From: Arthrobacter sp. ISL-72
GTDB lineage: Bacteria > Actinomycetota > Actinomycetes > Actinomycetales > Micrococcaceae
Direction of reading: 5' to 3'
Assembly (NCBI RefSeq): GCF_018613755.1
Contig: NZ_JAGGPP010000013.1
Location: forward strand, 124,001 to 188,000
DNA: 64,000 nt
The notes below the pieces were generated by a model, which saw only the letters and a program-made list of their open reading frames with translations, searched no databases and was not told the DNA's origin. Shown here in pieces: positions 9,701 to 16,926 of this stretch. A program made the translations under genes and the position numbers. How positions within the stretch are numbered: position 1 is the stretch's first letter; each line of letters opens with the position of its first letter.

Positions 9701-10566
9701 AAACTGGCGTCGGCCAACTGCTTGACGGTGAAGATCTCCTGCGCATGGAGCTTCTTCCGCTGCGCCGAGTTCATCCGAGCTACCAGGAGCAGATCGTCCG
9801 ATGCTTTAACCTGCTCCTGGCAGTAATCACAACGGCCGCAGGCCACAACGCCGGGCGTGCCCCAGCTGACGGCGTCGGACTGGTTGCGGTGGCCGGCGGT
9901 CAAATCCATGAACCTGTCCCTCCTCTCCCGGAAGACCGGCAGGATGTCCGCAAGCTTGTGGCTGCTCCGGACGTAGTCGAAGCCGCCTCCCGGGGTAGCC
10001 ACGGTGGCACCCAGGATTAGCGTCACCGCGGGATCCGGCCTAATTCCGGCGTGGAGCAACTGGTCGCCGTAGGCAGCAAGCTGGAGCAACGCCGTCACTT
10101 TGGCGTGGCGCGCCAGCTTGGTGTCGTACACGGCGTAACTGCCGTCGTCCTGTTTCACCAGGAAGTCGGAGCGGCCGTGGAAGCGGCCGTCGAAAAAGGC
10201 CGCCTGGAACACGACGTCGGCCCCGGCCCGCAGCGCATCGACGGACTCAGCATGCTTGGCCTGCAGGGTGGCGCGGTCCATGGCGGCCGCGGCTTCGACG
10301 TCGTACACGCCGCGTCCTGTAGCCGGATCCCAGGGGCCGAATTGGGCCAGGAATTTGTCCAGGACCTTGTGCTCATGGATGTCACCCAGTTTTGCGGTGC
10401 GGGCCAGCATCTCGTCGGCCTCGAACTCGGCCTTGGGGGAGCGCCCCAGTTTCTCGTCCAGCTTGCGCAGCAACTGGTACTCGCACGTTGCCGCGATCAC
10501 CAGATCGCTCGCGGAAAAGACCAGATCCTGTGCCAGATCCGGTACGTCCGGTTCAAGAAGAAACAC
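6739..10566 (-). CDS. TM0106-type RecB-like nuclease / DEDD exonuclease / SF1 helicase fusion
   Basis: Predicted DNA-processing protein of 1275 residues. The N-terminal PD-(D/E)XK nuclease has VYDTKLA...QLAAYGDQL; Cys28 and the CGRCDYC cluster near 242-248 form the four-cysteine pattern of Cas4/AddB/Dna2 iron-sulfur nucleases. A ribonuclease-H-like exonuclease follows (DFEGDP near 346, YNEYDC near 525). A variable Gly/Ala/Ser-rich linker spans about 562-655 and contains 18-bp repeats. The C-terminal SF1B helicase has Walker A GPPGTGKT (about 900), IDEAGQ (about 1008), GDPQQLPQVSQG, DKFQGQE (about 1190) and NVAVSRG (about 1230). The GTG start follows a GGGGGC site. A role in end processing or resection is inferred; no partner gene is adjacent. 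Confidence 0.85.
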   Translation of the reverse strand: MFLLEPDVPDLAQDLVFSASDLVIAATCEYQLLRKLDEKLGRSPKAEFEADEMLARTAKLGDIHEHKVLDKFLAQFGPWDPATGRGVYDVEAAAAMDRATLQAKHAESVDALRAGADVVFQAAFFDGRFHGRSDFLVKQDDGSYAVYDTKLARHAKVTALLQLAAYGDQLLHAGIRPDPAVTLILGATVATPGGGFDYVRSSHKLADILPVFRERRDRFMDLTAGHRNQSDAVSWGTPGVVACGRCDYCQEQVKASDDLLLVARMNSAQRKKLHAQEIFTVKQLADASLPGANASLLRLQDQARMQSNAGTAEGSVSYVKDGEQHTISYRVVPEHTLAELPPPSPGDIFFDFEGDPLWQDSETGVWGLEYLFGVIVAPLHSGGQLVFKPFWAHDRAAEKQAFLNFLDYVENRRRQYPDMHVYHYAPYEKTALRKLSVMHVAGEDTVDNWLRDGLLVDLYQTVRNSICISENSYSIKKLEPLYMGSNLRSGDVKDAGASVVAYADYCEARDAGQAQDAAAILAGISDYNEYDCLSTLELRDWLLRLATERGIVPAPAGQQADSPGLLAGRKNGDGGNGGRSGTGGPAGNLGRAAPETDEGAALGRSERAIRAFLGRAAAIRAANATAQSVGRAPAVGAVPSVGRAQSVGAGPSVGGEGHAVPDPDLQAIAMVDAAVSYHRRERKAFWWAHFDRCENGPGTHQQDRNVFLVEEARILDDWHKVGSRLPERRVQLTGTVSAGSDLREGSTWFRMYDRPLPAGLEGTGSDGSGRGGVFGTEILELGHEDGRDTVVIRDKLHRKMEPHNCLPIALTEDQPIPTKSLEEALELLADQVAAGLPDPAAETLETPILRKHPALDLVRRIPPMLVTGGPLPVPAGGPDRFIDAITAAVEALDHSYLAVQGPPGTGKTHVGSHVIARLVARGWKVGVVAQSHAVVENLLCTAVEKAGVDPLRVAKDVKHDDFLPWHHRGAADVERLLGSPGGALVGGTAWTMTGTTVPAGSLDLLVIDEAGQFSLANTMAVAQASSRLLLLGDPQQLPQVSQGTHPEPVNESALGWISDGHATLPPELGYFLADSWRMASPLCAAVSELAYDGRLQSAGAADLRFLDGVPAGIETVMVPHTGNITSSLEEAEAVVLQVRRHLGLTWHDEAGDRPLEPENVLVVAAYNAQVNLIRDALDAAGHSAVRVGTVDKFQGQEAAVVIVSMACSAVAEAPRGMEFLLSRNRINVAVSRGKWRAVVVRAPELTNYLPSHPEGLEQLGGFIGLCQRSVTGQGQ
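8616..8705. repeat. 18-bp tandem repeat in the helicase linker
   Basis: About five 18-base units related to gagctctgccgaccgact; the copies at 8634-8651 and 8670-8687 differ only near the end. On the coding (minus) strand they give the SVGR/AVGA/SVGA series in the low-complexity linker. Confidence 0.8.
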
Positions 10567-10622
10567 TGCGCCCCCGATGCCGTTGATGTCTTATTGCCAA
10601 GCTATCAAAGGCCCCGGACATT

Positions 10623-10648
10623 ATTAGCTCGCCAGATTAGCTCGCCAG
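10623..10648 (+). repeat. 13-bp perfect tandem duplication
   Basis: Two perfect copies of attagctcgccag in the 246-base divergent gap (10567-10812) between the nuclease-helicase and the cytosine deaminase. The rest of this gap is GC-rich and shows no convincing promoter or gene. Confidence 0.9.
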
Positions 10649-10812
10649 GGATTCGGCCGTCGGAACGACCGGAGGGACCGGAAAGGCCGCCGGGCCCATA
10701 GCCTCAGGGGGTCTGGCCGGGGGACGCGGAACAGGGGTAAGGTCTGAGCAGCGTGAGGCGGCAAGGCCAACCAGACACCACCGATCCACGACACCGGGAC
10801 TGAACGGGGAAC

Positions 10813-11316
10813 ATGACTGTGCAAAATGACTTCACTGCCTTCGACGAAGAGGCCTTCGAAGCTGCCGTCCGCGCCGCCCAGAAGAGCCTCAGTGAGGGCG
10901 GCATCCCCATCGGGGCCGCCCTGGCACGGGGGAGCGAAGTGATTGCCAGCGGCCACAACGAGCGCGTGCAGAACGGGGATCCCATAGCCCACGGCGAGAT
11001 GGCAGCGCTCCGGGCGGCCGGGCGCCAGAGGAGCTACCGCGACACAACGCTTTACACCACGCTCGCTCCGTGCGCGATGTGCACCGGGACGATCATCCAG
11101 TTCAAGATCCCGAGGGTTGTAGTGGGCGAGGCCAGGACGTTCCCCGGCGAATTCGATCTGCTGCGCTCGCGGGGCGTGGAAGTGGTGGTGCTGGACGACC
11201 AGCGCAGCGTTGACATGATGCTCAACTTCCAGCGCGATAACCCGGAGTTGTGGGCCGAGGACATCGCAGAGGAGTCGCTGGCGGAAGACGCGCTGGCGGA
11301 CACAGCCGGAGCCTGA
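10813..11316 (+). CDS. yeast-type cytosine deaminase
   Basis: Zinc-dependent pyrimidine salvage enzyme converting cytosine to uracil, 167 residues. Zinc motifs are His60-x-Glu62 (AHGEMAAL) and Cys87/Cys90 (PCAMC). The segments YRDTTLYTTLAPC, IPRVVVGE and NPELWAEDI follow the fungal FCY1 enzyme closely, whereas the classical bacterial CodA is an unrelated amidohydrolase. A related base such as isocytosine or a pterin is possible. GGGGAAC before the ATG serves as a ribosome site. A short acidic tail (about 150-167) extends past the fungal end. No operon partner; the unrelated next gene is convergent. Confidence 0.85.
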   Translation: MTVQNDFTAFDEEAFEAAVRAAQKSLSEGGIPIGAALARGSEVIASGHNERVQNGDPIAHGEMAALRAAGRQRSYRDTTLYTTLAPCAMCTGTIIQFKIPRVVVGEARTFPGEFDLLRSRGVEVVVLDDQRSVDMMLNFQRDNPELWAEDIAEESLAEDALADTAGA

Positions 11317-11402
11317 ATCCGCACCCCGCGAGTCGGCGTCGCAACTCCGCATCGCCCTGTGCCTAACCCCGGTGCCTGGCAAGGCCGCGGCGGTCAAAGC
11401 CG

Positions 11403-11699
11403 CTACAGGAAGGCCTCGCGTCCGGTCCCTTCCTTAATCACGAGTTTGCCGTCTTCGATCGACACGAGGAGACTCTTAGGTTTGCCGCTGAGTTTCACGC
11501 CCCCGGAGAGACCCCTGCTGGTGACTTCGACGCCGATGATCGCACCGCGTGCGGGGAGCTCGATTGCCACTTCCTCCGCTATGCCCAGCAGCGGGTTGGT
11601 GGAGAGCTCGGTGTCGCGCCTCGCCTGCTTGCCATTGACAAAAACTGTGACATTGTCCTCGTCAAAGCCGTCCTGAAGGATGATGAGCAATTCCTGCAT
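11403..11699 (-). CDS. hypothetical 98-residue protein
   Basis: Small soluble protein of mixed polarity (MQELLIILQDGFDEDNVTVF at the start, GREAFL at the end), probably beta-rich with alternating charged and hydrophobic stretches. No family recognised. ATG at 11699 is preferred because GGAGG lies nine bases upstream on the minus strand; an in-frame start 36 bases earlier lacks a site. It ends convergently 86 bases from the deaminase stop, and its promoter would have to lie in the 120-base divergent gap before tex. Confidence 0.6.
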   Translation of the reverse strand: MQELLIILQDGFDEDNVTVFVNGKQARRDTELSTNPLLGIAEEVAIELPARGAIIGVEVTSRGLSGGVKLSGKPKSLLVSIEDGKLVIKEGTGREAFL

Positions 11700-11819
11700 G
11701 CTTGACCGCCTCCGTAGATCAACTGGCTCCCCCAACTGCCACTACACCACTTCTTGTCCGGCCTGGATAGTCCCAGTTTTCACGGCGGCCGCGCCATAGT
11801 GTCGGTGGGGTAGGGCAAA

Positions 11820-14492
11820 ATGTTCAGGGTGAACAACATCCAGCGTTCTTCCGCTACCCCTGCCAGTCTGGTCGCCGCAGCAGCCGGCCAACCGGCCACG
11901 GCACTGGCCCGCAAACCGGCCGGAAACCCAGCCGGAAACCCAGCTGGAACCCCGGCGGGCCAGCCTGCGGGAAAGACTCCCGACGCCCTGGCGGAACAGA
12001 TCGCGGCCCAGATCGCCGGCGAACTGGGCGTAAAGGCCTGGCAGGTAAAAGCCGCTGTTGAACTGCTCGACGGCGGGTCCACCGTTCCCTTCATCGCGCG
12101 GTACCGCAAGGAAGCCACCGGGACCCTTGACGACACCCAGCTCCGCGAGCTTGAGGAGCGGCTCCGGTACCTCCGCGAACTGGAGGACCGCCGTCGGACC
12201 GTTCTGGAGGCGATAGCCGCCCAGGGCAAGCTGACCCCGGAACTGCAGGCTGCCGTCGTCGACGCCGATACTAAATCCCGGCTGGAAGACATCTATCTTC
12301 CGTTCAAAACCAAGCGCCGCACCAAGGCCCAGATTGCCCGTGAGGCGGGGCTCGAGCCGCTGGCCGATGCCCTTCTCAAGAGGCCGGAGCTGGATCCGGG
12401 GCGCGAAGCCGCCAAGTACTTGAACGCTGAACACTCCATCGACGACGCCGCCGCGGCGCTGGCCGGCGCCCGGTCCATCCTGGTGGAGCGCGTGGCGCAG
12501 GATCCGGATCTCGCCGCGACGCTGCGCGAACGGCTCTGGACCCAGGGCCGAATGGTGTCCCGGGTGAAGAAGGGCCAGGAGGCAGAGGGACAAAAGTTCA
12601 AGGACTACTTCGACTTTTCACAGGCGCCGTCCGGCATGCCGTCGCACCGCGTCCTGGCGCTGCTCCGCGGGGAAAAGGACGGCGTCCTGGAGCTGGAGCT
12701 CGCCGAGGCTGAACCGTCAGACGACGCCGCCATGGCCGCCGCCCGCGGCCGTTACGAATCTGCCGTGGCCAGGTTCCTCGGGGTTGCGGACCGCGGCCGG
12801 CCCGCCGATGAGTGGCTGCTGCAGACCGCGCAGGTGGCGTGGCGCTCGCGGGTGCTGGCCCGGCTGACGGCTGACCTGAGGGGGCGGATGTTCGCAGCGG
12901 CCGAGGACGAGGCTGTGCGGGTTTTCGCCGCCAACCTGCGCGATGTGCTGCTGGCTGCACCGGCCGGCAACCGTGCCACTCTCGGGCTGGATCCGGGACT
13001 GCGCACCGGTGTGAAGGTGGCCGTAGTGGACGGGACCGGCAAGGTGGTGGCCACGGACACCGTTTATCCGCACGCCCCCGCGCGGAAGTGGGATGAAGCC
13101 CTGGCCACCCTGACCCGGTTGGCACGGCAGCACGCCGTCGAACTGGTCGCGATCGGCAACGGAACGGCATCCCGGGAGACCGACAAGCTTGCCTCGGAAC
13201 TGATCAAGAAGCTGTCCGCGGAGCCGGGCGCGGAGCAGCATGGCAACCCGGCGGGCGGAACCCGGGCGCCGGAAAAGCTGGTGGTGTCCGAAGCCGGAGC
13301 GTCGGTGTATTCGGCGTCGGCGCTGGCCGCTGCCGAACTGCCCGGCATGGATGTTTCCTTACGCGGCGCCGTGTCCATTGCCCGCCGGCTGCAGGATCCG
13401 CTGGCCGAACTGGTGAAGATCGAACCGAAGTCGATCGGCGTCGGGCAGTACCAGCACGATGTCACGGCGGCGAAGCTGGACCGCAGCCTGGACGCCGTGG
13501 TGGAGGACTGTGTGAACGCCGTGGGTGTGGACGTCAACACGGCGTCGCCGGCCCTGCTCAGCCGCGTGGCCGGCGTGGGTCCGTTGCTCAGCGAGAACAT
13601 CGTGGCGTACCGGAACGAGCACGGCCCGTTTGCCAAACGAAGTGACCTGAAGAAGGTGCCGCGGCTTGGCGCCAAGGCGTTCGAACAGTGCGCCGGCTTC
13701 CTCCGGATCACCGGCGGGGCCGAGCCGCTGGACGCTTCCAGTGTGCATCCCGAGGCCTATCCGGTGGCGCGCAAGATCCTCGCTGCCGCGGGTGGCAAAG
13801 CTGTCGGCAAGGCAGCTTTCGGCGGCGCCGCTGCGGGCAGCCTCGCGACGCTTAATCCGCAGGACTTTGTGGAGGGCGCCTTCGGCCTGCCGACTGTGCA
13901 GGACATTATGACCGAGCTTGAGAAGCCCGGCCGGGATCCGCGTCCGGCTTTTGCGGCCGCTAAGTTCTCCGAGGGCATCGAGAAGATCTCGGACCTCCGC
14001 CCCGGCATGATCCTGGAGGGAACGGTCACCAACGTGGCTGCATTCGGGGCATTTGTGGACGTTGGCGTTCACCAGGACGGCTTGGTTCACGTTTCGGCGC
14101 TGGCCAACCGTTTCGTGTCGGATCCGCGCGAGGTGGTGAAGTCCGGGCAGGTGGTGCGCGTCAAGGTTCTGGAAGCCGACCCCGAGCGGAAGCGCATCTC
14201 ACTGACGTTGAGGCTCGACGACGAACCGGCATCTTCTGCCGGCCGGCAGGCTTCCGGTGGCCGTCAGGGTGGCGGTGGCCAGCCGGCGGGTGCCGGCGGG
14301 CGGCAGGCTCCCGGTGCCGGGCGGCAGCCCAATGGCGCAGCACGGCAGGCAGGTGATGGGCGTCAGTCCCGGAATGACGGCCGGCCTGCGCGGAACGACC
14401 GTACGGATGCCAAGCGGACACCGCCGCCGAAGCCTGCACCGGTGAACACCGCCATGGCGGAAGCCCTGCGGAAGGCAGGCCTGGGCAAATAG
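11820..14492 (+). CDS. tex: Tex family RNA-binding transcription accessory protein
   Basis: 890-residue cytosolic protein with Tex architecture: N-terminal helical domain (FIARYRKEATGTLDD, EDIYLPFKTKRRTKA), YqgF/RNase-H-like domain (LGLDPGLRTGVKVAVVDG), helix-hairpin-helix (DVNTASPALLSRVAGVGP), and a C-terminal S1 domain (GMILEGTVTNVAAFGAFVDV). Tex binds RNA and affects transcription and rRNA processing. It is about 100 residues longer than usual because of two low-complexity ends: an N-terminal PAGN repeat (12-bp units) and a Gly/Arg/Gln-rich tail (about 800-870) resembling RGG-type RNA-binding tails. The start has only a weak GGGGTAGGG site; an internal start after the repeat is possible. 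Confidence 0.95.
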   Translation: MFRVNNIQRSSATPASLVAAAAGQPATALARKPAGNPAGNPAGTPAGQPAGKTPDALAEQIAAQIAGELGVKAWQVKAAVELLDGGSTVPFIARYRKEATGTLDDTQLRELEERLRYLRELEDRRRTVLEAIAAQGKLTPELQAAVVDADTKSRLEDIYLPFKTKRRTKAQIAREAGLEPLADALLKRPELDPGREAAKYLNAEHSIDDAAAALAGARSILVERVAQDPDLAATLRERLWTQGRMVSRVKKGQEAEGQKFKDYFDFSQAPSGMPSHRVLALLRGEKDGVLELELAEAEPSDDAAMAAARGRYESAVARFLGVADRGRPADEWLLQTAQVAWRSRVLARLTADLRGRMFAAAEDEAVRVFAANLRDVLLAAPAGNRATLGLDPGLRTGVKVAVVDGTGKVVATDTVYPHAPARKWDEALATLTRLARQHAVELVAIGNGTASRETDKLASELIKKLSAEPGAEQHGNPAGGTRAPEKLVVSEAGASVYSASALAAAELPGMDVSLRGAVSIARRLQDPLAELVKIEPKSIGVGQYQHDVTAAKLDRSLDAVVEDCVNAVGVDVNTASPALLSRVAGVGPLLSENIVAYRNEHGPFAKRSDLKKVPRLGAKAFEQCAGFLRITGGAEPLDASSVHPEAYPVARKILAAAGGKAVGKAAFGGAAAGSLATLNPQDFVEGAFGLPTVQDIMTELEKPGRDPRPAFAAAKFSEGIEKISDLRPGMILEGTVTNVAAFGAFVDVGVHQDGLVHVSALANRFVSDPREVVKSGQVVRVKVLEADPERKRISLTLRLDDEPASSAGRQASGGRQGGGGQPAGAGGRQAPGAGRQPNGAARQAGDGRQSRNDGRPARNDRTDAKRTPPPKPAPVNTAMAEALRKAGLGK
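11916..11975 (+). repeat. 12-bp tandem repeat in the Tex N-terminus
   Basis: Five 12-base units (ccggccggaaac, ccagccggaaac and variants) encode PAGN-PAGN-PAGT-PAGQ-PAGK ahead of the conserved Tex helical domain. Confidence 0.8.
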
Positions 14493-14559
14493 GGCGCTTT
14501 CGGGCGCTCTGCTGCGACCACTCGTGCCTGCAACCCGGCGGACCGCCGCTGGCCGTGGC

Positions 14560-14565
14560 TACAGT
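14560..14565 (+). promoter_or_regulatory. -10 element of a leaderless promoter (ggt)
   Basis: TACAGT ends seven bases before ATG 14573, the spacing at which actinobacterial transcripts begin at the start codon itself. No ribosome site is present, which supports leaderless translation and fixes the start at 14573. Confidence 0.6.
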
Positions 14566-14572
14566 GGTGCCC

Positions 14573-16447
14573 ATGACTTTCACCAAGCCCGATCCGTTCA
14601 CCACACGGCCCACGCTGCGGGGGACGTTCGGGATGAGCGCTTCCACGCACTGGCTGGCGACGGCCACAGCGCAGTCGGTGCTGGAACGTGGCGGCAACGC
14701 CTTCGACGCCGCCACCGCCGCAGCGTTTGTACTCCACGTTGTTGAACCGCACCTGAACGGTCCGGGCGGGGACATGACCGGCGTGTTCGTCACCGCGGAA
14801 GAGCCGGGCAATCCAGTGGTTTTGATGGGACAGGGTCCCGCACCCGCCGCGGCATCACCGGAGCACTACAGGTCGGAAGGGCTCGACCTGGTCCCGGGAT
14901 CAGGTGCCCTGGCCGCCGCGGTGCCTGCCGCCGTCGAAGCCTGGCTCCTCTTGCTGCGCGACCACGGGACATGGGAGCTGCAAGCGGTGTTGGAGTATGC
15001 GACCGGATACGCCGGAGACGGCCATCCGGTGCTGGGGCGGGTTGGTGCCACGATAGGGGCGGTGGCTGAACTCTTCCGCAAGCATTGGCCCACTTCAGCT
15101 GAGCTGTGGATGCCCGGCGGACGGATCCCCGAAGAGGGGGAGCTGCTCCGAAACCCGGCGTACGCGCGGACCCTCGAGCGTCTGGTGGAGTCCGGCGCTG
15201 CAGGGTCATCACGGGAGGCACGGATCGACGCGGCCCGGCGGGAATGGAGCGTAGGGTTTGTCGCGACTGCGATGGTTCGGTCTGTCCAGACACCGCATCG
15301 GCACTCGTCCGGAACGGATCATCGCGGAGTGCTCGCCATGAGCGACCTTGAGGATTTCGAGGCGGGCTATGAGCCTGCCGCCACCATGCAATTCCGCGGG
15401 CACGCCATCGCCAAGACACGGGCCTGGGGCCAGGGACCGGCGCTGCTGCAGACCCTTGCGATATTGGACGGATTCGACGACCACTACCTGGACCCGTCCA
15501 CCGAGCTCGGCGCACACACCATCCTTGAGGCGGAGAAGCTGGCGCTCGCGGACCGGGAGGCATACTACGGAGACGCGGATGTTCCGCTCGACTACCTGCT
15601 GTCGGCGGAGTACGCCACGGCGCGCCGTGCATTGATTGGCGATCGTGCCTCGCTCGAGTTCCGGCCTGGCCGGATTCCGGGGCGTGAACCGTTTATGCCG
15701 CCGCTGCGGACCGGGTATGTTCCGCCGGCGCTCACGAACGACGACGACGGGCCGGGCCTTCGCGGGGGTGCTTCCGATTCGGGCGGTACCCGGGGAACGG
15801 GAGCGGCCGGCGCCAGCGCCGGCGTCGGCGAGCCGACCGTGCTGCCCACGGGCGAGACGCGCGGCGATACCTGCCACCTCGACGTGGTGGACCGCTGGGG
15901 AAACATGATCTCGGCGACTCCTTCCGGCGGCTGGCTGCAGTCATCTCCGGCCATTTCCGAGTTGGGTTTCTGCCTGGGTACCCGGCTGCAGATGACCTGG
16001 CTCGAAGCCGGATCGCCGTCGAGGCTGACGCCGGGGAAGCGCCCCCGCACCACCTTGACGCCGACGCTTGTGCTGCGGAACGGGCATGCGATAACCGCAC
16101 TGGGTTCGCCTGGCGGCGACCAGCAGGACCAGTGGCAGTTGCCGTATCTGCTGCGGACTATCGTGGGTGGCTACGCGCCGCAACAGGCCATTGATGCGCC
16201 GACTTTCCACACGACGTCGATGCCCGGTTCATTCTGGCCGCGGACGTGGAATCCAGGCGGCGTCGTCGTTGAGGACAGGTTGGGCGACGACGTGATTGCG
16301 GGCTTGGAGCGGCGCGGTCACCGGATCACGAGGGCCGGAAATTGGACGCTGGGACGGTTGTCCGCCGTCGTCCGTGACCCTTTGACGGGTGTGGTTCAGG
16401 CCGCGGCGAACCCGCGCGGTGGTCAGGGCTACGCGGCAGGTCGCTAG
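14573..16447 (+). CDS. ggt: gamma-glutamyltransferase family Ntn-hydrolase
   Basis: 624-residue self-processing enzyme of the gamma-glutamyltranspeptidase superfamily, which cleaves gamma-glutamyl or related amide bonds. The predicted autocatalytic nucleophile is Thr433 in GDTCHLDVVD, followed by NMISATPSGGW and GKRPRTTLTPTLVLRNG of the small subunit. The N-terminal segment ERGGNAFDAATAAAFVLHVV is characteristic. No signal peptide is visible, so a cytosolic location is likely, unlike secreted glutathione hydrolases; the acylase/oxamate-amidohydrolase branch is a real alternative. A Gly/Ala-rich stretch (about 395-425) sits just before the cleavage site. Leaderless start. Confidence 0.85.
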   Translation: MTFTKPDPFTTRPTLRGTFGMSASTHWLATATAQSVLERGGNAFDAATAAAFVLHVVEPHLNGPGGDMTGVFVTAEEPGNPVVLMGQGPAPAAASPEHYRSEGLDLVPGSGALAAAVPAAVEAWLLLLRDHGTWELQAVLEYATGYAGDGHPVLGRVGATIGAVAELFRKHWPTSAELWMPGGRIPEEGELLRNPAYARTLERLVESGAAGSSREARIDAARREWSVGFVATAMVRSVQTPHRHSSGTDHRGVLAMSDLEDFEAGYEPAATMQFRGHAIAKTRAWGQGPALLQTLAILDGFDDHYLDPSTELGAHTILEAEKLALADREAYYGDADVPLDYLLSAEYATARRALIGDRASLEFRPGRIPGREPFMPPLRTGYVPPALTNDDDGPGLRGGASDSGGTRGTGAAGASAGVGEPTVLPTGETRGDTCHLDVVDRWGNMISATPSGGWLQSSPAISELGFCLGTRLQMTWLEAGSPSRLTPGKRPRTTLTPTLVLRNGHAITALGSPGGDQQDQWQLPYLLRTIVGGYAPQQAIDAPTFHTTSMPGSFWPRTWNPGGVVVEDRLGDDVIAGLERRGHRITRAGNWTLGRLSAVVRDPLTGVVQAAANPRGGQGYAAGR

Positions 16448-16550
16448 GATCGCCCTACTTATTGAGCGCCGACCCTGTTGGGCCGTGGCCGGAGCAAACT
16501 TCGCAGGCGTGGTGCTTTCGTCTGCGGCAGATCTTTGCAAGGCTGGGCTC

Positions 16551-16910
16551 ATGACGTACTTCCTCGAATACAAGGTCCCGCCGGAACACGATGGCAGCGA
16601 GTACGAGTTTCCGCACGATGAAATCCGCACCGGAACAACCGTCCCGCTTTCGGAGACCGACGCACCCATTGTCCATGCGCCGGAATTGCCGGCCCGCACC
16701 GGGATCATGGGCGCCACGGTACCGGAAGCCAAACTGGAAGCTGAACAGCTCATCACGCACAGCCGGGCGCGGGAAGCCTTGCTCTACGATGATCCGTCCA
16801 ATTCGCTCCAGGAAGGAACCGGCGAACTGGTGTCCACTTTCGAAAAAGGTCGCGGCTGGACTGACACACGCCCGGATGAGTACGAACCTGCGCAACTGCC
16901 GGAGGATTAG
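16551..16910 (+). CDS. hypothetical acidic protein, 119 residues
   Basis: Soluble acidic protein starting MTYFLEYKVPPEHDGSEYEF; the N-terminal 40 residues look like beta-strand, the remainder is hydrophilic and probably helical. No signal peptide, membrane segment or recognised family. The ATG at 16551 is the first methionine before the conserved-looking stretch; an upstream start would add an unusual Arg-rich extension. It is transcribed in the same direction as ggt, 103 bases downstream, so it may have its own promoter. Confidence 0.55.
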   Translation: MTYFLEYKVPPEHDGSEYEFPHDEIRTGTTVPLSETDAPIVHAPELPARTGIMGATVPEAKLEAEQLITHSRAREALLYDDPSNSLQEGTGELVSTFEKGRGWTDTRPDEYEPAQLPED

Positions 16911-16926
16911 GCAGCCTTAGTGCTGC

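Noticed and set aside
16389..16550. N-terminal extension of the 119-residue hypothetical protein
   Set aside because: It overlaps the end of ggt and adds an Arg-rich stretch unlike the remainder; ATG 16551 is more plausible.
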